Positions 1-8,536 of a DNA stretch of 58,727 nucleotides are shown one piece after another. Below the pieces are notes generated by a model. That model saw only the letters and a list, made by a program, of their open reading frames with translations, searched no databases and had not been told where the DNA came from. A program made the position numbers and the translations under genes. This stretch comes from Pelagibius sp. (lineage in GTDB: Bacteria > Pseudomonadota > Alphaproteobacteria > Kiloniellales > Kiloniellaceae): NCBI RefSeq assembly GCF_028289705.1, contig NZ_JANQOI010000081.1, positions 1 to 58,727 of the forward strand. Reading direction: 5' to 3'. How positions within the stretch are numbered: position 1 is the stretch's first letter; every line of letters starts with the position of its first letter.

Positions 1-981
1 CAGCGCCCGCCCCAGCATCACCAGATCCACCTTCTCCTCGCGGATCAGGGCATCGGCCTGATGGGGGTCGCTGATGTACCAACTTGTGGCCGTGGGCACC
101 TTCGCCTCCCGGCGCACCCGCTCGGCGACCGGCGCCATGAAGCCTGGCGCCCAGGGGATCTGCGCGTCGGGAATGTTGAAGCCCAGGCTGACGTCGAGGA
201 GGTCGAGGCCCAGCCCCGCCAGCCGCCGCACCAGCTCGATGGATTCCTCCAGGGTCTCCTCCCGGCCGTCGAACTCGATGACGCCGAGGCGGACGGTCAG
301 CGGCAGGCTTTCCGGCCAGACCTCCCGCACCGCGGCGAAGGTCTCGGTGAGGAAACGGCTGCGATTTTCGAAGCTGCCGCCGTAGTCGTCGTCGCGCCGG
401 TTGGAATGCGGCGAGAGGAAGGACTGGGCGAGGTAGCCGTGGGCGAAGTGCAGCTCCAGCCACTCGAAGCCCGCCTTGTGGGCCCGCTTGGCCGCGTCGA
501 CGTAGTCCTGCTGCACCCGCCGGATGTCGGCCTTGGTCATGGCCCGGGGGCGGCGCGGCAGGTTGGCGCCGAAGGGAATCGGCGATGGGCCGATGGGCGT
601 CCAGGCGCGCGGATCGCCCTCGGGGATGTGGTCGTCGCCCTCCCAGGGGCGGTTGGCGCTGGCCTTGCGGCCGGCATGGGCGATCTGGATGCCCGGCACG
701 GCGCCGGCGGCCTTGATGGCCCGCACTGCCGGCGCGAAGGCCAGGGCCTGGGCGTCGTTCCAGAGGCCGGCACAGCCCGGTGTGATCCGCCCTTCCTGCG
801 AGACCGCGGTGGCTTCGGCGATCACCAGGCCGGCCCCGCCGCGGGCGAGGGTCGCCAGGTGGGTATGGTGCCAGGTGTTGACCAGGCCCTCATCGGCCGA
901 ATACTGGCACATGGGCGAGACCGCGATGCGGTTCTTCAGGGTGACGTCCTTGAGGGTGAAAGGTTCGAAGAGCGACGACAT
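1..981 (-). CDS. NADH:flavin oxidoreductase, old yellow enzyme YqjM/NamA type (3' end cut by window)
   Basis: This is an FMN-dependent ene-reductase that would reduce activated alkenes, enones or nitro compounds with NAD(P)H in the cytoplasm. The N-terminus MSSLFEPFTLKDVTLKNRI is typical of the family. SPMCQYSAD carries the Cys (residue 25) matching the redox-tuning Cys26 of YqjM. IAHAGRKAS follows, and HFAHGYLAQSFLSP has the HxxH substrate-binding pair. SNRRDDDYGGSFENR is the family barrel signature. The frame is open to base 1 with 327 codons present. Homologues run to about 340-370 residues, so only the C-terminal end is missing. The ATG at 981 starts divergently from an ArsR gene, suggesting the regulator controls it. 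Function is confident; the substrate is unknown. Confidence 0.93.
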   Translation of the reverse strand, partial: MSSLFEPFTLKDVTLKNRIAVSPMCQYSADEGLVNTWHHTHLATLARGGAGLVIAEATAVSQEGRITPGCAGLWNDAQALAFAPAVRAIKAAGAVPGIQIAHAGRKASANRPWEGDDHIPEGDPRAWTPIGPSPIPFGANLPRRPRAMTKADIRRVQQDYVDAAKRAHKAGFEWLELHFAHGYLAQSFLSPHSNRRDDDYGGSFENRSRFLTETFAAVREVWPESLPLTVRLGVIEFDGREETLEESIELVRRLAGLGLDLLDVSLGFNIPDAQIPWAPGFMAPVAERVRREAKVPTATSWYISDPHQADALIREEKVDLVMLGRAL

Positions 982-1077
982 TCGGGTGCCCCTTGATGCT
1001 GCTCAGTCCCGCGGCTGCTGCTGCGCAAGCCTTGTGGAACCGGGTGATTGGCCTATATTGAGCGGTGTATTTCTATT

Positions 1078-1095
1078 GTTCGATAAATTTCGAAC
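1078..1095. promoter_or_regulatory. Inverted repeat, likely ArsR operator
   Basis: GTTCGA and TCGAAC form a perfect 6-bp inverted repeat around a 6-bp AT-rich spacer (taaatt). It lies 37 bp before the ArsR-family start and about 100 bp before the divergent ene-reductase start. ArsR proteins bind such dyads as dimers, so it is a good candidate operator for both genes. That role is inferred from position and symmetry only. Confidence 0.55.
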
Positions 1096-1132
1096 TACAG
1101 AAATATGGAACCCTCAAACCGGGATTCAAGTC

Positions 1133-1447
1133 ATGCGGGCCCTGCGCCATCCGAAACCGGAGGACATCGAATTGACGCGTGTGCTCTATGCGCTCAGCGA
1201 TCCGGTGCGCCTCGACGTGGTGCGCCGCTTGCACCGCGACGGCGAGGCGACCTGCGCGGCGCTGGACTGCGGGCGCCCGAAGTCCAGCATGTCGCACCAT
1301 TTCCGGGTGCTCAGGGATGCCGGGGTGATCCGCACCCGCACCGACGGTACCGCCCATATGAACGAACTCAGGCGCGACGACCTGGAGCGGCTGTTTCCGG
1401 GCGTGCTGGAGGCCGTTCTGGCGGTGCCTGAGGGCAGCGAGGCCTAG
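1133..1447 (+). CDS. ArsR-family winged-helix transcriptional regulator
   Basis: A small (104 aa) DNA-binding repressor. ALSDPVRLDVVRRL is the usual first helix of the ArsR fold. CGRPKSSMSHHFRVLRDAGVI is the recognition helix-turn-helix, and RTRTDGTAHMNELRRDDLE forms the beta-wing. The ELxCVCDL metal-binding motif of true arsenic sensors is absent; ATCAALDCGRPKS has two cysteines in a different arrangement. The inducer may therefore be an organic electrophile or a redox signal rather than a metal (inference). It is divergent from the ene-reductase with a palindrome between them, a common arrangement in proteobacteria. The ATG at 1133 was chosen because it matches the usual short N-terminus. 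Confidence 0.88.
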   Translation: MRALRHPKPEDIELTRVLYALSDPVRLDVVRRLHRDGEATCAALDCGRPKSSMSHHFRVLRDAGVIRTRTDGTAHMNELRRDDLERLFPGVLEAVLAVPEGSEA

Positions 1448-1456
1448 GGGTCTCGA

Positions 1457-2152
1457 TCACCGGAAGGTGGCGATCTCCTCCAGCGGCTTCTTGGTCTTGG
1501 CGTGCTTGGGCACCGTGGCGCCTTCGGCGGCATGGCCCGCCACCAGGATCATATAGGGCTTCTCGTTCTCCGGCCGCCCGCAGATCTCGTTCAGGAAGCG
1601 CATGGGGTTGGGCGTGTGGGTCAGGGTCGCCAGCCCGGCCTGGTGCAGCGCAGTGATCAGCATGCCGGTGGCGATGCCCACCGATTCGTTGATGTAGTAG
1701 TTCTTCACGATCTTGCGGTCGTCGGTGACGCCGTAGCGCTCGGCGAAGATGACGATCAGCCAGGGCGCGGTCTCCAGGAAGGGCTTTTCCTCGTCGGTGC
1801 CCAGGGGCGCCAGGGCGGCCAGCCAGTCGTCGCCGGCCTTGCCGCTGTAGAAGGCCTGCTCCTCGGCTTCCGCCGCCTCGCGGATGCGCTTCTTGATGGC
1901 CGGATCGCCGACCGCGACGAAATGCCAGGGCTGGCGGTTGGCGCCGCTGGGCGCGCGTCCGGCGGCCAGAAGGCAGTCCTCGATCACCTTGCGCGGCACC
2001 GGCGTGGGCTCGAAATCGCGAATGGTGTGGCGGGTCTTCATCTCGGCGAAGAAGGCGGCCGCCCGCTCGGCCATCTCCGCGTCGCTGAAGCGGCGCCGGT
2101 CGGGCAGGGGAATGGCCTCGTAGGGGACATCGTCGAGGGCGGCGTCATTCAT
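1457..2152 (-). CDS. Nitroreductase-family FMN oxidoreductase
   Basis: A 231-residue flavoprotein of the nitroreductase fold. [15 protein letters not shown] is the N-terminal FMN-binding motif with paired basic residues. [14 protein letters not shown] is the diagnostic phosphate/FMN loop. The C-terminal part ([20 protein letters not shown], then [14 protein letters not shown]) is typical of the subgroup containing iodotyrosine deiodinase-like and BluB-like enzymes. It probably reduces nitroaromatics, quinones or halogenated phenols with NAD(P)H; the substrate cannot be told from sequence. It converges on the ArsR gene with a 9-bp gap. Length is normal. Confidence 0.9.
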   Translation of the reverse strand: MNDAALDDVPYEAIPLPDRRRFSDAEMAERAAAFFAEMKTRHTIRDFEPTPVPRKVIEDCLLAAGRAPSGANRQPWHFVAVGDPAIKKRIREAAEAEEQAFYSGKAGDDWLAALAPLGTDEEKPFLETAPWLIVIFAERYGVTDDRKIVKNYYINESVGIATGMLITALHQAGLATLTHTPNPMRFLNEICGRPENEKPYMILVAGHAAEGATVPKHAKTKKPLEEIATFR

Positions 2153-2369
2153 TCGCGTCTCTCTCGGGCTTCTCTTCGGGACATTTCTCTTGCGGGGTTG
2201 ACTCTTGCCGCAGTGCGCGCGAACAAGACCGCGCCTCTTCCGCGCAGTAAAGCGGTTTGTCCCGTGCTTTCAAAGGGGAAAGGCTCATACGCCAAGGGCC
2301 GGTGCCCGGAAGCGGTATGGCCTGGGCCCGGTCCGGGGGCCGAACCACGGGCCGCCGCGAGCCGTCTTC

Positions 2370-3953
2370 TCAGAAGTACTCGGGGAAATCTGCCCTTAGC
2401 TTCCCTTCGATACCGCTCACCGTATCCAGGTTGGAGCCGGCGGGTGCTGCGGTCGGAACCGGCAGCGAGCGTCCGACATCGGCGAAGTAGAACCCCATCC
2501 GCATATCGAAGGAGCGGAAATAGTAGTCGGCAATGTCGCCGTAGATCTGCTTGGTAAAGGGAAAGGCCTGAAGTGCGGAAAGATAGAGGTCGACGGCTTC
2601 ATCGCGGTTCGGATAACCCGGGCCGCCCCTTGTGATCACACGGGTCAGGTCGGAGATGTGATTGGCGATGAACAGATCGATCAAGGGCGCCATGGCGCCA
2701 GCATCCGCGCGGTAGCTTGGCAGCTCATTGATCGCTCTTTGCTGTGTCGCTCTGTCCTTGGCGCCGACCAGCGCCATGAACCGACTGACGTCGGCGCCAT
2801 AGCGGGTCTTGTCGCTCGCTGCCCTGACCGAAGCGCAGAGGGTGTTCGCGCTCAGGTCCGCGGCCCCGTCGCAGCCGGGCGACTGCGTGCCGGTGTAGAG
2901 GCCCATGGCCAGGACAACAAGCAAGGGCTCGAGCTTGCGCCCGTCCCGCTCGGCCTGTTCCAGGCGTTCGGTCCAGTAGGCCGTATCGGGCTGCTCTCCT
3001 TCGAAGCGTCCATTGGCGGCATTCCACGCGGTGGCAACCAGCCCGGCGGCCCGCGGATTGTGTTCGGTAGAGGGTTCCACCAGCCTTAGGTCCGCGGTCA
3101 CCGGATAGCTCTGGTCGACTCGCGACTGCGTCATGAGCCGCAGGTCTGTCGACTGGGGGGCTGCCAGCAGCCGCTGCACAACGACGAGACGTGCCGGAAA
3201 CACCTGTTCCGCCTCGGCGCGTGCGATGAAATCGGGGTGCAGTGCGTAAGCCCGCCGCATGACATCCCAGAATCGGGCGGCCGCCCAGGCCGGAAGCGCC
3301 ATCTCTGCCGGTTCCAGCCTCGCCGCCTCTTCAGACTCGTGGACCAGGACCAGTGCGCCACGGTTGCGTCTGACGGTCGGTGGCGTTGCGTCCCGTCGCG
3401 GCGGCTGGAGACCGATGTTGTGGGTGCGCCAAAACTCGCTGGTGATTGCGAGCGCCTTGTTGCTGCCGCCGGTGCTTTCGACAATCTTGGCGATCCTGCT
3501 ACGGCTCGCCCATTCGGCGGCGCGGAAGTAGGGGGCGGTGGACAGCGACGTGCTCTGGAAGGTGCCTGCGGCACTGTCGATGTGAAAGACGCGCGCCAGA
3601 GCATAGTCGATGACCTCCCTGTGGCCGCCACCCTCGATGACTGCGTAGTCTGCCTCGGAGAGGGTGATCGTGAGATCGCCGTCGTGTTGCTTGGTCTGGG
3701 GCTCCGAGCGAACCGCAAAGCGGAACTGCCAGGCGGTGGCGCTGCCGGCGCTGCCGCGCGCGGCCACGACCTCTTTAGCCGTGGCAGCGACGAGGGCAAA
3801 GCCCGCGTTCGGTGCCGGCGCCCAGGGTTCAGCCGCTGGCGCAATTGTCCGTTGCGGTGCGGTCTGGTCTGCCCCACCCACGGCCTGCGGGCCCGAAGAT
3901 GCGCACGCGCTCAGAACGAGGGCGGCCGTCAGTCCTGCAAACAACACCTTCAT
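2370..3953 (-). CDS. Predicted lipoprotein of unknown function
   Basis: A 527-residue exported protein not assigned to a known family. The N-terminus MKVLFAGLTAALVLSACASS is a clear lipoprotein signal with lipobox LSAC, which fixes the start at 3953. An in-frame upstream extension lacks any signal-like character. The mature protein begins with a low-complexity Ala/Pro/Gln linker. A globular region follows without recognised motifs, although the last 120 residues look helical and repeat-like (AVDLYLSALQAFPFTKQIYGDI). Two cysteines lie close together (SPGCDGAADL, NTLCASV) and could form a disulfide. The gene stands alone, with intergenic gaps of about 220 bp on both sides. Confidence 0.75.
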   Translation of the reverse strand: MKVLFAGLTAALVLSACASSGPQAVGGADQTAPQRTIAPAAEPWAPAPNAGFALVAATAKEVVAARGSAGSATAWQFRFAVRSEPQTKQHDGDLTITLSEADYAVIEGGGHREVIDYALARVFHIDSAAGTFQSTSLSTAPYFRAAEWASRSRIAKIVESTGGSNKALAITSEFWRTHNIGLQPPRRDATPPTVRRNRGALVLVHESEEAARLEPAEMALPAWAAARFWDVMRRAYALHPDFIARAEAEQVFPARLVVVQRLLAAPQSTDLRLMTQSRVDQSYPVTADLRLVEPSTEHNPRAAGLVATAWNAANGRFEGEQPDTAYWTERLEQAERDGRKLEPLLVVLAMGLYTGTQSPGCDGAADLSANTLCASVRAASDKTRYGADVSRFMALVGAKDRATQQRAINELPSYRADAGAMAPLIDLFIANHISDLTRVITRGGPGYPNRDEAVDLYLSALQAFPFTKQIYGDIADYYFRSFDMRMGFYFADVGRSLPVPTAAPAGSNLDTVSGIEGKLRADFPEYF

Positions 3954-4174
3954 TGCGCGGAGCGAGGTTTCGCCCGGCGCACCGATGGTTTCGCTCCTGT
4001 CTGACCGCTCCATCACCATCCTCTTTCTGGGCCCTCCAACGCCGCTTCGGACGAACGCGCGAAGCTTCAGGGGCTGCAGGGTTCGCTAACGCAATGGTTG
4101 CGGGAATTGAGCGGCGCGGCAAGCAAAAGCGCACGGCGGACCAAAGGCGGCCGCCAGATAGCGTGAGAAGGCAC

Positions 4175-4720
4175 TCAACTCGCGGCCTTCAGGTGCTCCT
4201 TCAGGCGCGGCATGAGCTCGACGAGGTTGCAGGGCTTGTGCCGGGAATCGAGCTGGTACTTCAGGATCTCCTCCCAGCCGTCCTTGCAGGCCGAGGGGGA
4301 GCCGGGCAGGGCGAAGAGGTAAGTGCCGTTGGCCACACCGCCGATGGCGCGGCTCTGCATGGTGGAGGTGCCGACCTTCTGATAGCTGATCCAGCGGAAC
4401 AACTCGCCGAAGCCCTCGATCTCCTTTTCCATGACCTCCTTGAAGGCCTCCGGCGTGACATCGCGGCCGGTGACCCCGGTGCCGCCGGTGGTGATCACCA
4501 CGTCGACCTGCGGATCGGCGATGTGGCCCTGGAGCGCGGCGACGACCTTGGCGCCGTCGTCAGTGACGATCTCCCGCGCCGCGACCTTGTGGCCGGAGGC
4601 GGCGATCATCTCCACCAGGCGGTCGCCGGAGCGGTCGTCCGCCAGCGTGCGGCTGTCGGAGATCGTCAGGACCGCGATGTTTACGGCGAGAAAGGGAAGC
4701 GACTCGTCAATTCTGGCCAT
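4175..4720 (-). CDS. moaB: Molybdenum cofactor biosynthesis protein MoaB
   Basis: Member of the MoaB/MogA family that adenylylates molybdopterin, or supports that step, before molybdate insertion. The MPT-binding motif is intact: VDVVITTGGTGVTGRDVTPE at about residues 73-91, and FALPGSPSACKDGWEEI near the C-terminus. At 181 aa it has the usual length. The ATG at 4720 gives MARIDESLPF; an in-frame GTG at 4738 is possible but less likely. The start lies inside the end of the upstream lytic transglycosylase gene (14-bp overlap), so the two are probably cotranscribed and translationally coupled. No other Mo-cofactor gene is in the window. Confidence 0.93.
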   Translation of the reverse strand: MARIDESLPFLAVNIAVLTISDSRTLADDRSGDRLVEMIAASGHKVAAREIVTDDGAKVVAALQGHIADPQVDVVITTGGTGVTGRDVTPEAFKEVMEKEIEGFGELFRWISYQKVGTSTMQSRAIGGVANGTYLFALPGSPSACKDGWEEILKYQLDSRHKPCNLVELMPRLKEHLKAAS

Positions 4721-6680
4721 GCTGGGCAACCTCGGCACGGGTTCCGTCCAAGGCTACGTAATGCGGCCAGTCGCCGCCTGCAAGCCGTTCCAGCGAGGGG
4801 GCCGGCTGGCCGAGGCGCTGGCGGTAGATCCAGAGGTTGGTCAGCACCCGTTCAATGAACAGGCGGGTCTCCTTCGACGGCAGGGCCTCGATGAACAGCA
4901 GCGGGTCGTCGCCCGCCTTCATGCGGCGCTGCCACTTGCCGAGGTTGCCGGGCCCGCCGTTGTAGGCGGTGGTCAGGCGGAAGAGATCGCCCTGCACCCG
5001 CTCGTGGCGCAGCAGATAGGCGACGTAGCGCTGGCCGAGCTCCAGGTTCAGGCTCGGCTCGTAGAGCTCGTTGCGCGCCCGGCCGCGATAACGGCGGTCG
5101 CGGGCGATGTAGCTGGCGGTCCGCGGCATGAGCTGCATCAGCCCGCGGGCGCCGTCGGGGCTCTTGGCCTTGGTGTTGAAGGCGGATTCCTGGCGCACCA
5201 GGGCGTAGATCAGCGCCCGGTCCACCTGGAAACCGGTCTCCGGCTGCCACGGCGGGATCGGGTAGAGGGCGGCGTCCAGGGCACCGGGGGTCGCCCGGTC
5301 GCCGGCGTGGCGGGCGAGTTGGCTGCCCATGCGATAGGCCAGGGCCGGCATGCGGGCGTGCTGGGCCAGCGCCAGCAGGGCGTGGCTCATGCGCGGATCG
5401 CCCCAGGCCCCGGCCTTCACCAGTTCGCGCTCCGCCGCCTCGCGCTCACCCACCTGCATCAGCGCCAGGGCGCGGCTGCCGACCGAGTGGCCCTTCAGCA
5501 GCGCGGCGAGCTGCGGTTCCATGCGGTGGGAGCCGAAGTCGAAGACGATGGGCATGCCCAGCGCCCGGCGCGAGAGCAGGCCGTAGAAGGTATAGGGATA
5601 GAGGCTTCCGCGCTGTAGCAGCGGGCTGATGCGCTCGGGGCGCTGCAGTTTCAGATTGGCGCGGGCCGCCCAGTAGGCGCCGGCGGCGATGTTCCAGCCC
5701 GGCGCCCGTTCGGCCCAGGCCAGCATCTCGAAGAATTCCGCGGCGGCCTCCAGGTCGCCGACCCGCCAGGCCGCCAGCCCGGCCACCCAGTTGATCATCG
5801 GGGCCGCCAGGCCGGAGCGGCGCGCGGCAGGCGCCGCCAGGGCGTAGGCGCGCTCGGCCTTGCCGTAATAGAACCAGCCCGAGGCCACCATGGCGCGGGC
5901 CTGGTCCAGTTCCACCTGGTCGAGCAGCGTCTGGGTCGACTTCTGCTTCAGCAGTTTCTCGGTGACGGTGAAGCGCTCGCGCAGCACGTTGCGGCGGACC
6001 TGGCGCAACAGCCGGGCAACCTTGCGCTTGGTGGCCTTGCTGCGCTTGCGCGGCGAGACGTATTCGGTGCTGGCGCGCCGCTCGGCGCCGGCAATCGCGC
6101 TCCTCGAACTGACCGGCGGTTGCGGGCGGCGATAGTTCGCCGGGCGGCGCTTCAGCGCCAGTTTGTAGATGCGCGCGGCCTGGGGATGGTCGGCGTAGTC
6201 GTCCATCCAGGCCTTCAGCTCCTTGTAGCGGGAGCGGTAGGCCGTGGGGTGGAGATAGCGCTGCGCCAGCACATGGCCCATGAGGCGGCGGTCGCCGAGC
6301 TGGGCGATCAGGCGGTCGGCGGCTTTCCACTGGCCGTCTTCCTGGACTGCGAAGATCTCGCGGTAGCGCTCCGCATCGGCCGGCGACAGCACCGCGGGCA
6401 GGCCGTCGGGGCCGGAGAGCCGGATGCCGGTGTCGATAGCCGGGGACGGCCGCATGGCCTGGGGCTGCAGGTCGCCGGGCTGCAGCACCTGCGCGGCGCT
6501 GGTCGGAGCGAGGGCGAAAAGAGTGGCCGTGAGGACGAGCGCCGTCAGGCGCCGGCGGCCTTCGGCTGCGCCGCTTCCCAGAGGAAGCAGGCGGCGGAGA
6601 ATGGCAAGGGAGGCCGCGGCCCCGGACAGCGGGGCGAGGACCCGACTCCTGAATTGCACAAAGACCCCCGGTGTTTTCAT
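4707..6680 (-). CDS. slt: Soluble lytic murein transglycosylase (Slt-type)
   Basis: A periplasmic enzyme that cleaves peptidoglycan glycan strands to 1,6-anhydro products during wall remodelling. The 657-residue protein has a long N-terminal region with an export signal around residues 43-62 (RRRLTALVLTATLFALAPTS). A helical superhelix domain follows, then a C-terminal SLT domain from about residue 485. Catalytic Glu498 sits in ALVRQESAFN. GLMQLMPRTA and TTAYNGGPGNLGKW complete the family signature. The basic stretch before the signal (KRSKATKRKVARLLRQVRRN occurs later, in the mature part) is unremarkable. The ATG at 6680 gives an unusually long pre-signal segment, so the true start could be downstream. 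A CtrA-like box lies 133 bp upstream. Confidence 0.92.
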   Translation of the reverse strand: MKTPGVFVQFRSRVLAPLSGAAASLAILRRLLPLGSGAAEGRRRLTALVLTATLFALAPTSAAQVLQPGDLQPQAMRPSPAIDTGIRLSGPDGLPAVLSPADAERYREIFAVQEDGQWKAADRLIAQLGDRRLMGHVLAQRYLHPTAYRSRYKELKAWMDDYADHPQAARIYKLALKRRPANYRRPQPPVSSRSAIAGAERRASTEYVSPRKRSKATKRKVARLLRQVRRNVLRERFTVTEKLLKQKSTQTLLDQVELDQARAMVASGWFYYGKAERAYALAAPAARRSGLAAPMINWVAGLAAWRVGDLEAAAEFFEMLAWAERAPGWNIAAGAYWAARANLKLQRPERISPLLQRGSLYPYTFYGLLSRRALGMPIVFDFGSHRMEPQLAALLKGHSVGSRALALMQVGEREAAERELVKAGAWGDPRMSHALLALAQHARMPALAYRMGSQLARHAGDRATPGALDAALYPIPPWQPETGFQVDRALIYALVRQESAFNTKAKSPDGARGLMQLMPRTASYIARDRRYRGRARNELYEPSLNLELGQRYVAYLLRHERVQGDLFRLTTAYNGGPGNLGKWQRRMKAGDDPLLFIEALPSKETRLFIERVLTNLWIYRQRLGQPAPSLERLAGGDWPHYVALDGTRAEVAQHGQN

Positions 6681-6812
6681 GGCCCCGGATTTCTCAAAAG
6701 GTTAATCAAGCCCTCTTGGCTCTGCAACACCGGTGGCCGTACGGAGCGCGTCGGTGCCGTCCGCGCCCGAATCCCGCGGAATCGGGCGACTTCAAAGAGG
6801 CCACGTCCGGGG

Positions 6813-6827
6813 TTAAATCGGCGTTAA
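6813..6827. promoter_or_regulatory. CtrA-like binding site
   Basis: TTAA, seven bases, then TTAA matches the full alphaproteobacterial CtrA consensus TTAA-N7-TTAA. It lies in the 185-bp gap between the slt start and the end of the uracil-DNA glycosylase gene, 133 bp upstream of slt. Wall hydrolases are often in CtrA regulons, which makes slt the plausible target. The motif is short and could occur by chance, although TTAA is rare in DNA of this GC content. Confidence 0.4.
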
Positions 6828-6865
6828 GTCTCACACTTTATTGGGAATTTATGCTTCCGGCGGTG

Positions 6866-7732
6866 TCATTTTGCGCCATTGGCCGCCTCGGCGAGTCCGA
6901 CCCGTTCCATGGCCTGGGAGAACGACAGCAGGTCTTTCCAGGCTTCGCGCTTCTGGGCCGGCTGGCGCAGCAGGTAGGCCGGGTGCAGGGTCGGCAGCGC
7001 CGGGATCGGATCGTCCAGACGTGGGTGGCGGTAGTCGTCCCAGCGGCCGCGCAACCGCAGGATGCCTTCGCTGCGGTTGAGCAGCGTCTTGGCGGACATG
7101 CCGCCGGTGAGCAGCAGCAGCTTGGGGTCCAGCAGCTCGATCTGGCGCTCCAGAAAGGGCAGGCAGACGGCGATTTCCGCCGGCGTCGGGTTGCGGTTCC
7201 CGGGCGGACGCCAGAACAGCAGGTTGGTGATGTAGACCCGGCTGCGGTCCAGGCCGATGGCTGTCAGCATGCGGTCGAGCAGTTGCCCGGCCGGTCCGAC
7301 GAAGGGCTTGCCCTGGCGGTCCTCCTGGGCACCGGGCGCCTCGCCGATGATCATGATCCGTGCCTCGGGATTGCCGTCGAAGAGGCAGAGATTGGTGGCC
7401 GTCGCCTTCAGGGGGCAGCCGTCGAAATCTTCCAGCGTCTGGCGCAGGTCTTCGACGCTGTTGGCCGCGGCGGCGAGGCGTTGCGCGTCGGCCTGGGACT
7501 CGCTGGCGGCGGTCAGCTTGGCCGGGGCGCGCGGCCTCCGCGGCGCTTCGGATGGCGGCGCCGGAGCCCTGGCGGCGGGTTCGGCCAATTCGGCAGGCGC
7601 CGGGCGGGGCGCGGCTGGCGCCGGCGCCGTCCGGTCGACCGGGATCTCGCCGATGGCCTCGTCGGCGCCGGCCTCGACCAGCCATCGCAGCGCAGCCAGC
7701 GCGGCCGGATCATCGCTCTGACGATTGTCCAT
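6866..7732 (-). CDS. Uracil-DNA glycosylase, family 4-like, with altered Fe-S cysteines
   Basis: Removes uracil from DNA to start base-excision repair. The 288-residue protein begins with about 95 residues of Ala/Pro-rich linker, typical of alphaproteobacterial members. The catalytic core follows: [20 protein letters not shown] (128-146) is motif 1, and [11 protein letters not shown] (249-258) is the motif 2 His loop. Family-4 enzymes use four cysteines for a 4Fe-4S cluster. Here Cys106, Cys115 and Cys190 are seen, but the third position, normally the Cys in a KCRPPGN-type motif, is Trp174 ([10 protein letters not shown]). The cluster is probably absent or incomplete. The ATG at 7732 removes an extension running into the neighbouring gene. 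Confidence 0.88.
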   Translation of the reverse strand: MDNRQSDDPAALAALRWLVEAGADEAIGEIPVDRTAPAPAAPRPAPAELAEPAARAPAPPSEAPRRPRAPAKLTAASESQADAQRLAAAANSVEDLRQTLEDFDGCPLKATATNLCLFDGNPEARIMIIGEAPGAQEDRQGKPFVGPAGQLLDRMLTAIGLDRSRVYITNLLFWRPPGNRNPTPAEIAVCLPFLERQIELLDPKLLLLTGGMSAKTLLNRSEGILRLRGRWDDYRHPRLDDPIPALPTLHPAYLLRQPAQKREAWKDLLSFSQAMERVGLAEAANGAK

Positions 7733-7815
7733 GGGGCAGTTTAGCAAAGCCGGCGCCGGCTCAGAAAGCCCGCTGGCGCGATGACCCCGGCGCTTCGCGC
7801 CCGGCGCGTTTGCGG

Positions 7816-8304
7816 TCAACGATAGAGAGGCGAGACGAAAAGGACCAGGATGGCGTTGCCCATCAGCACGCTGACGATCATGAACGTCAGCAGGGTGTAG
7901 CGATGGACGTTGGCCTCGCGGCGCGACTTGATCGCCCGCACCGCCTGGGCATAGCTGGAGAAGTGGTCCGAGATCTCGCGCAGCTTCTGACGCTCGGTGT
8001 TCTGCCAGGCCTGATAGAGCGCCATGGAATAGATCACCCCGCCGCTGCAGAGGAAGCTGACGGCTATGGTCAGGTTGACCAGCAGGGAGTTGTCCTGCGC
8101 GAACTGGGAGAGACCCATGAGCGCGACGAAGACGACAAGGATCGCACCCAGGGATTTCCACTGCTGTGCCTTGGCAAAACGGATCACGTCCACCGACTCC
8201 GCGTAGAGCATGCGCATTTCGGCGTGGGTGAGGTCGTCGAGCTCGCTGGGCTGGTTTTCCGCCCGCTCCTCTTCGTCCTGCGCTGAAAGTTCCTGTACGG
8301 CCAT
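7816..8304 (-). CDS. Small membrane protein of unknown function (three TM segments)
   Basis: A 162-residue protein with an acidic N-terminal segment ([17 protein letters not shown]-like) predicted to be cytoplasmic. Three hydrophobic helices lie at about residues 52-70 ([18 protein letters not shown]), 76-96 ([20 protein letters not shown]) and 138-158 ([20 protein letters not shown]). A charged helical stretch between helices 2 and 3 ([14 protein letters not shown]) could be a coiled coil. No family was recognised, and it is not obviously linked to the neighbouring glycosylase, which lies 83 bp downstream. Codon use looks normal for the window. Confidence 0.72.
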   Translation of the reverse strand: MAVQELSAQDEEERAENQPSELDDLTHAEMRMLYAESVDVIRFAKAQQWKSLGAILVVFVALMGLSQFAQDNSLLVNLTIAVSFLCSGGVIYSMALYQAWQNTERQKLREISDHFSSYAQAVRAIKSRREANVHRYTLLTFMIVSVLMGNAILVLFVSPLYR

Positions 8305-8536
8305 CTTGGTGCAACTCCGTTCGCGTCAGAATGGAGAGAAGTGGTGAATTTTCGGTAAGGAAGCCGCTGCGTGGCGGTAGGAGGCGAATAGACGGCGTCT
8401 CCAGCTTTGCTTGGCGCCCGGATCGCCTCTGTATTATGAAGTGTTCGTTAAAGGTTTCGCCGGGAAACTGTCACTGCGAGGGGCGCCCAAGACGTCAGCC
8501 CGAAACAAAAAGCCCGGTTGTGAGGAGTGAGGGATC

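Noticed and set aside
61-996. A 311-codon plus-strand open frame over the ene-reductase gene
   Set aside because: Its translation is a GC-rich shadow without motifs, and the minus strand encodes a clear old yellow enzyme.
7733-8314. An N-terminal extension of the uracil-DNA glycosylase frame
   Set aside because: The extension covers the neighbouring membrane-protein gene in another frame and has no homology. ATG at 7732 gives the family start.
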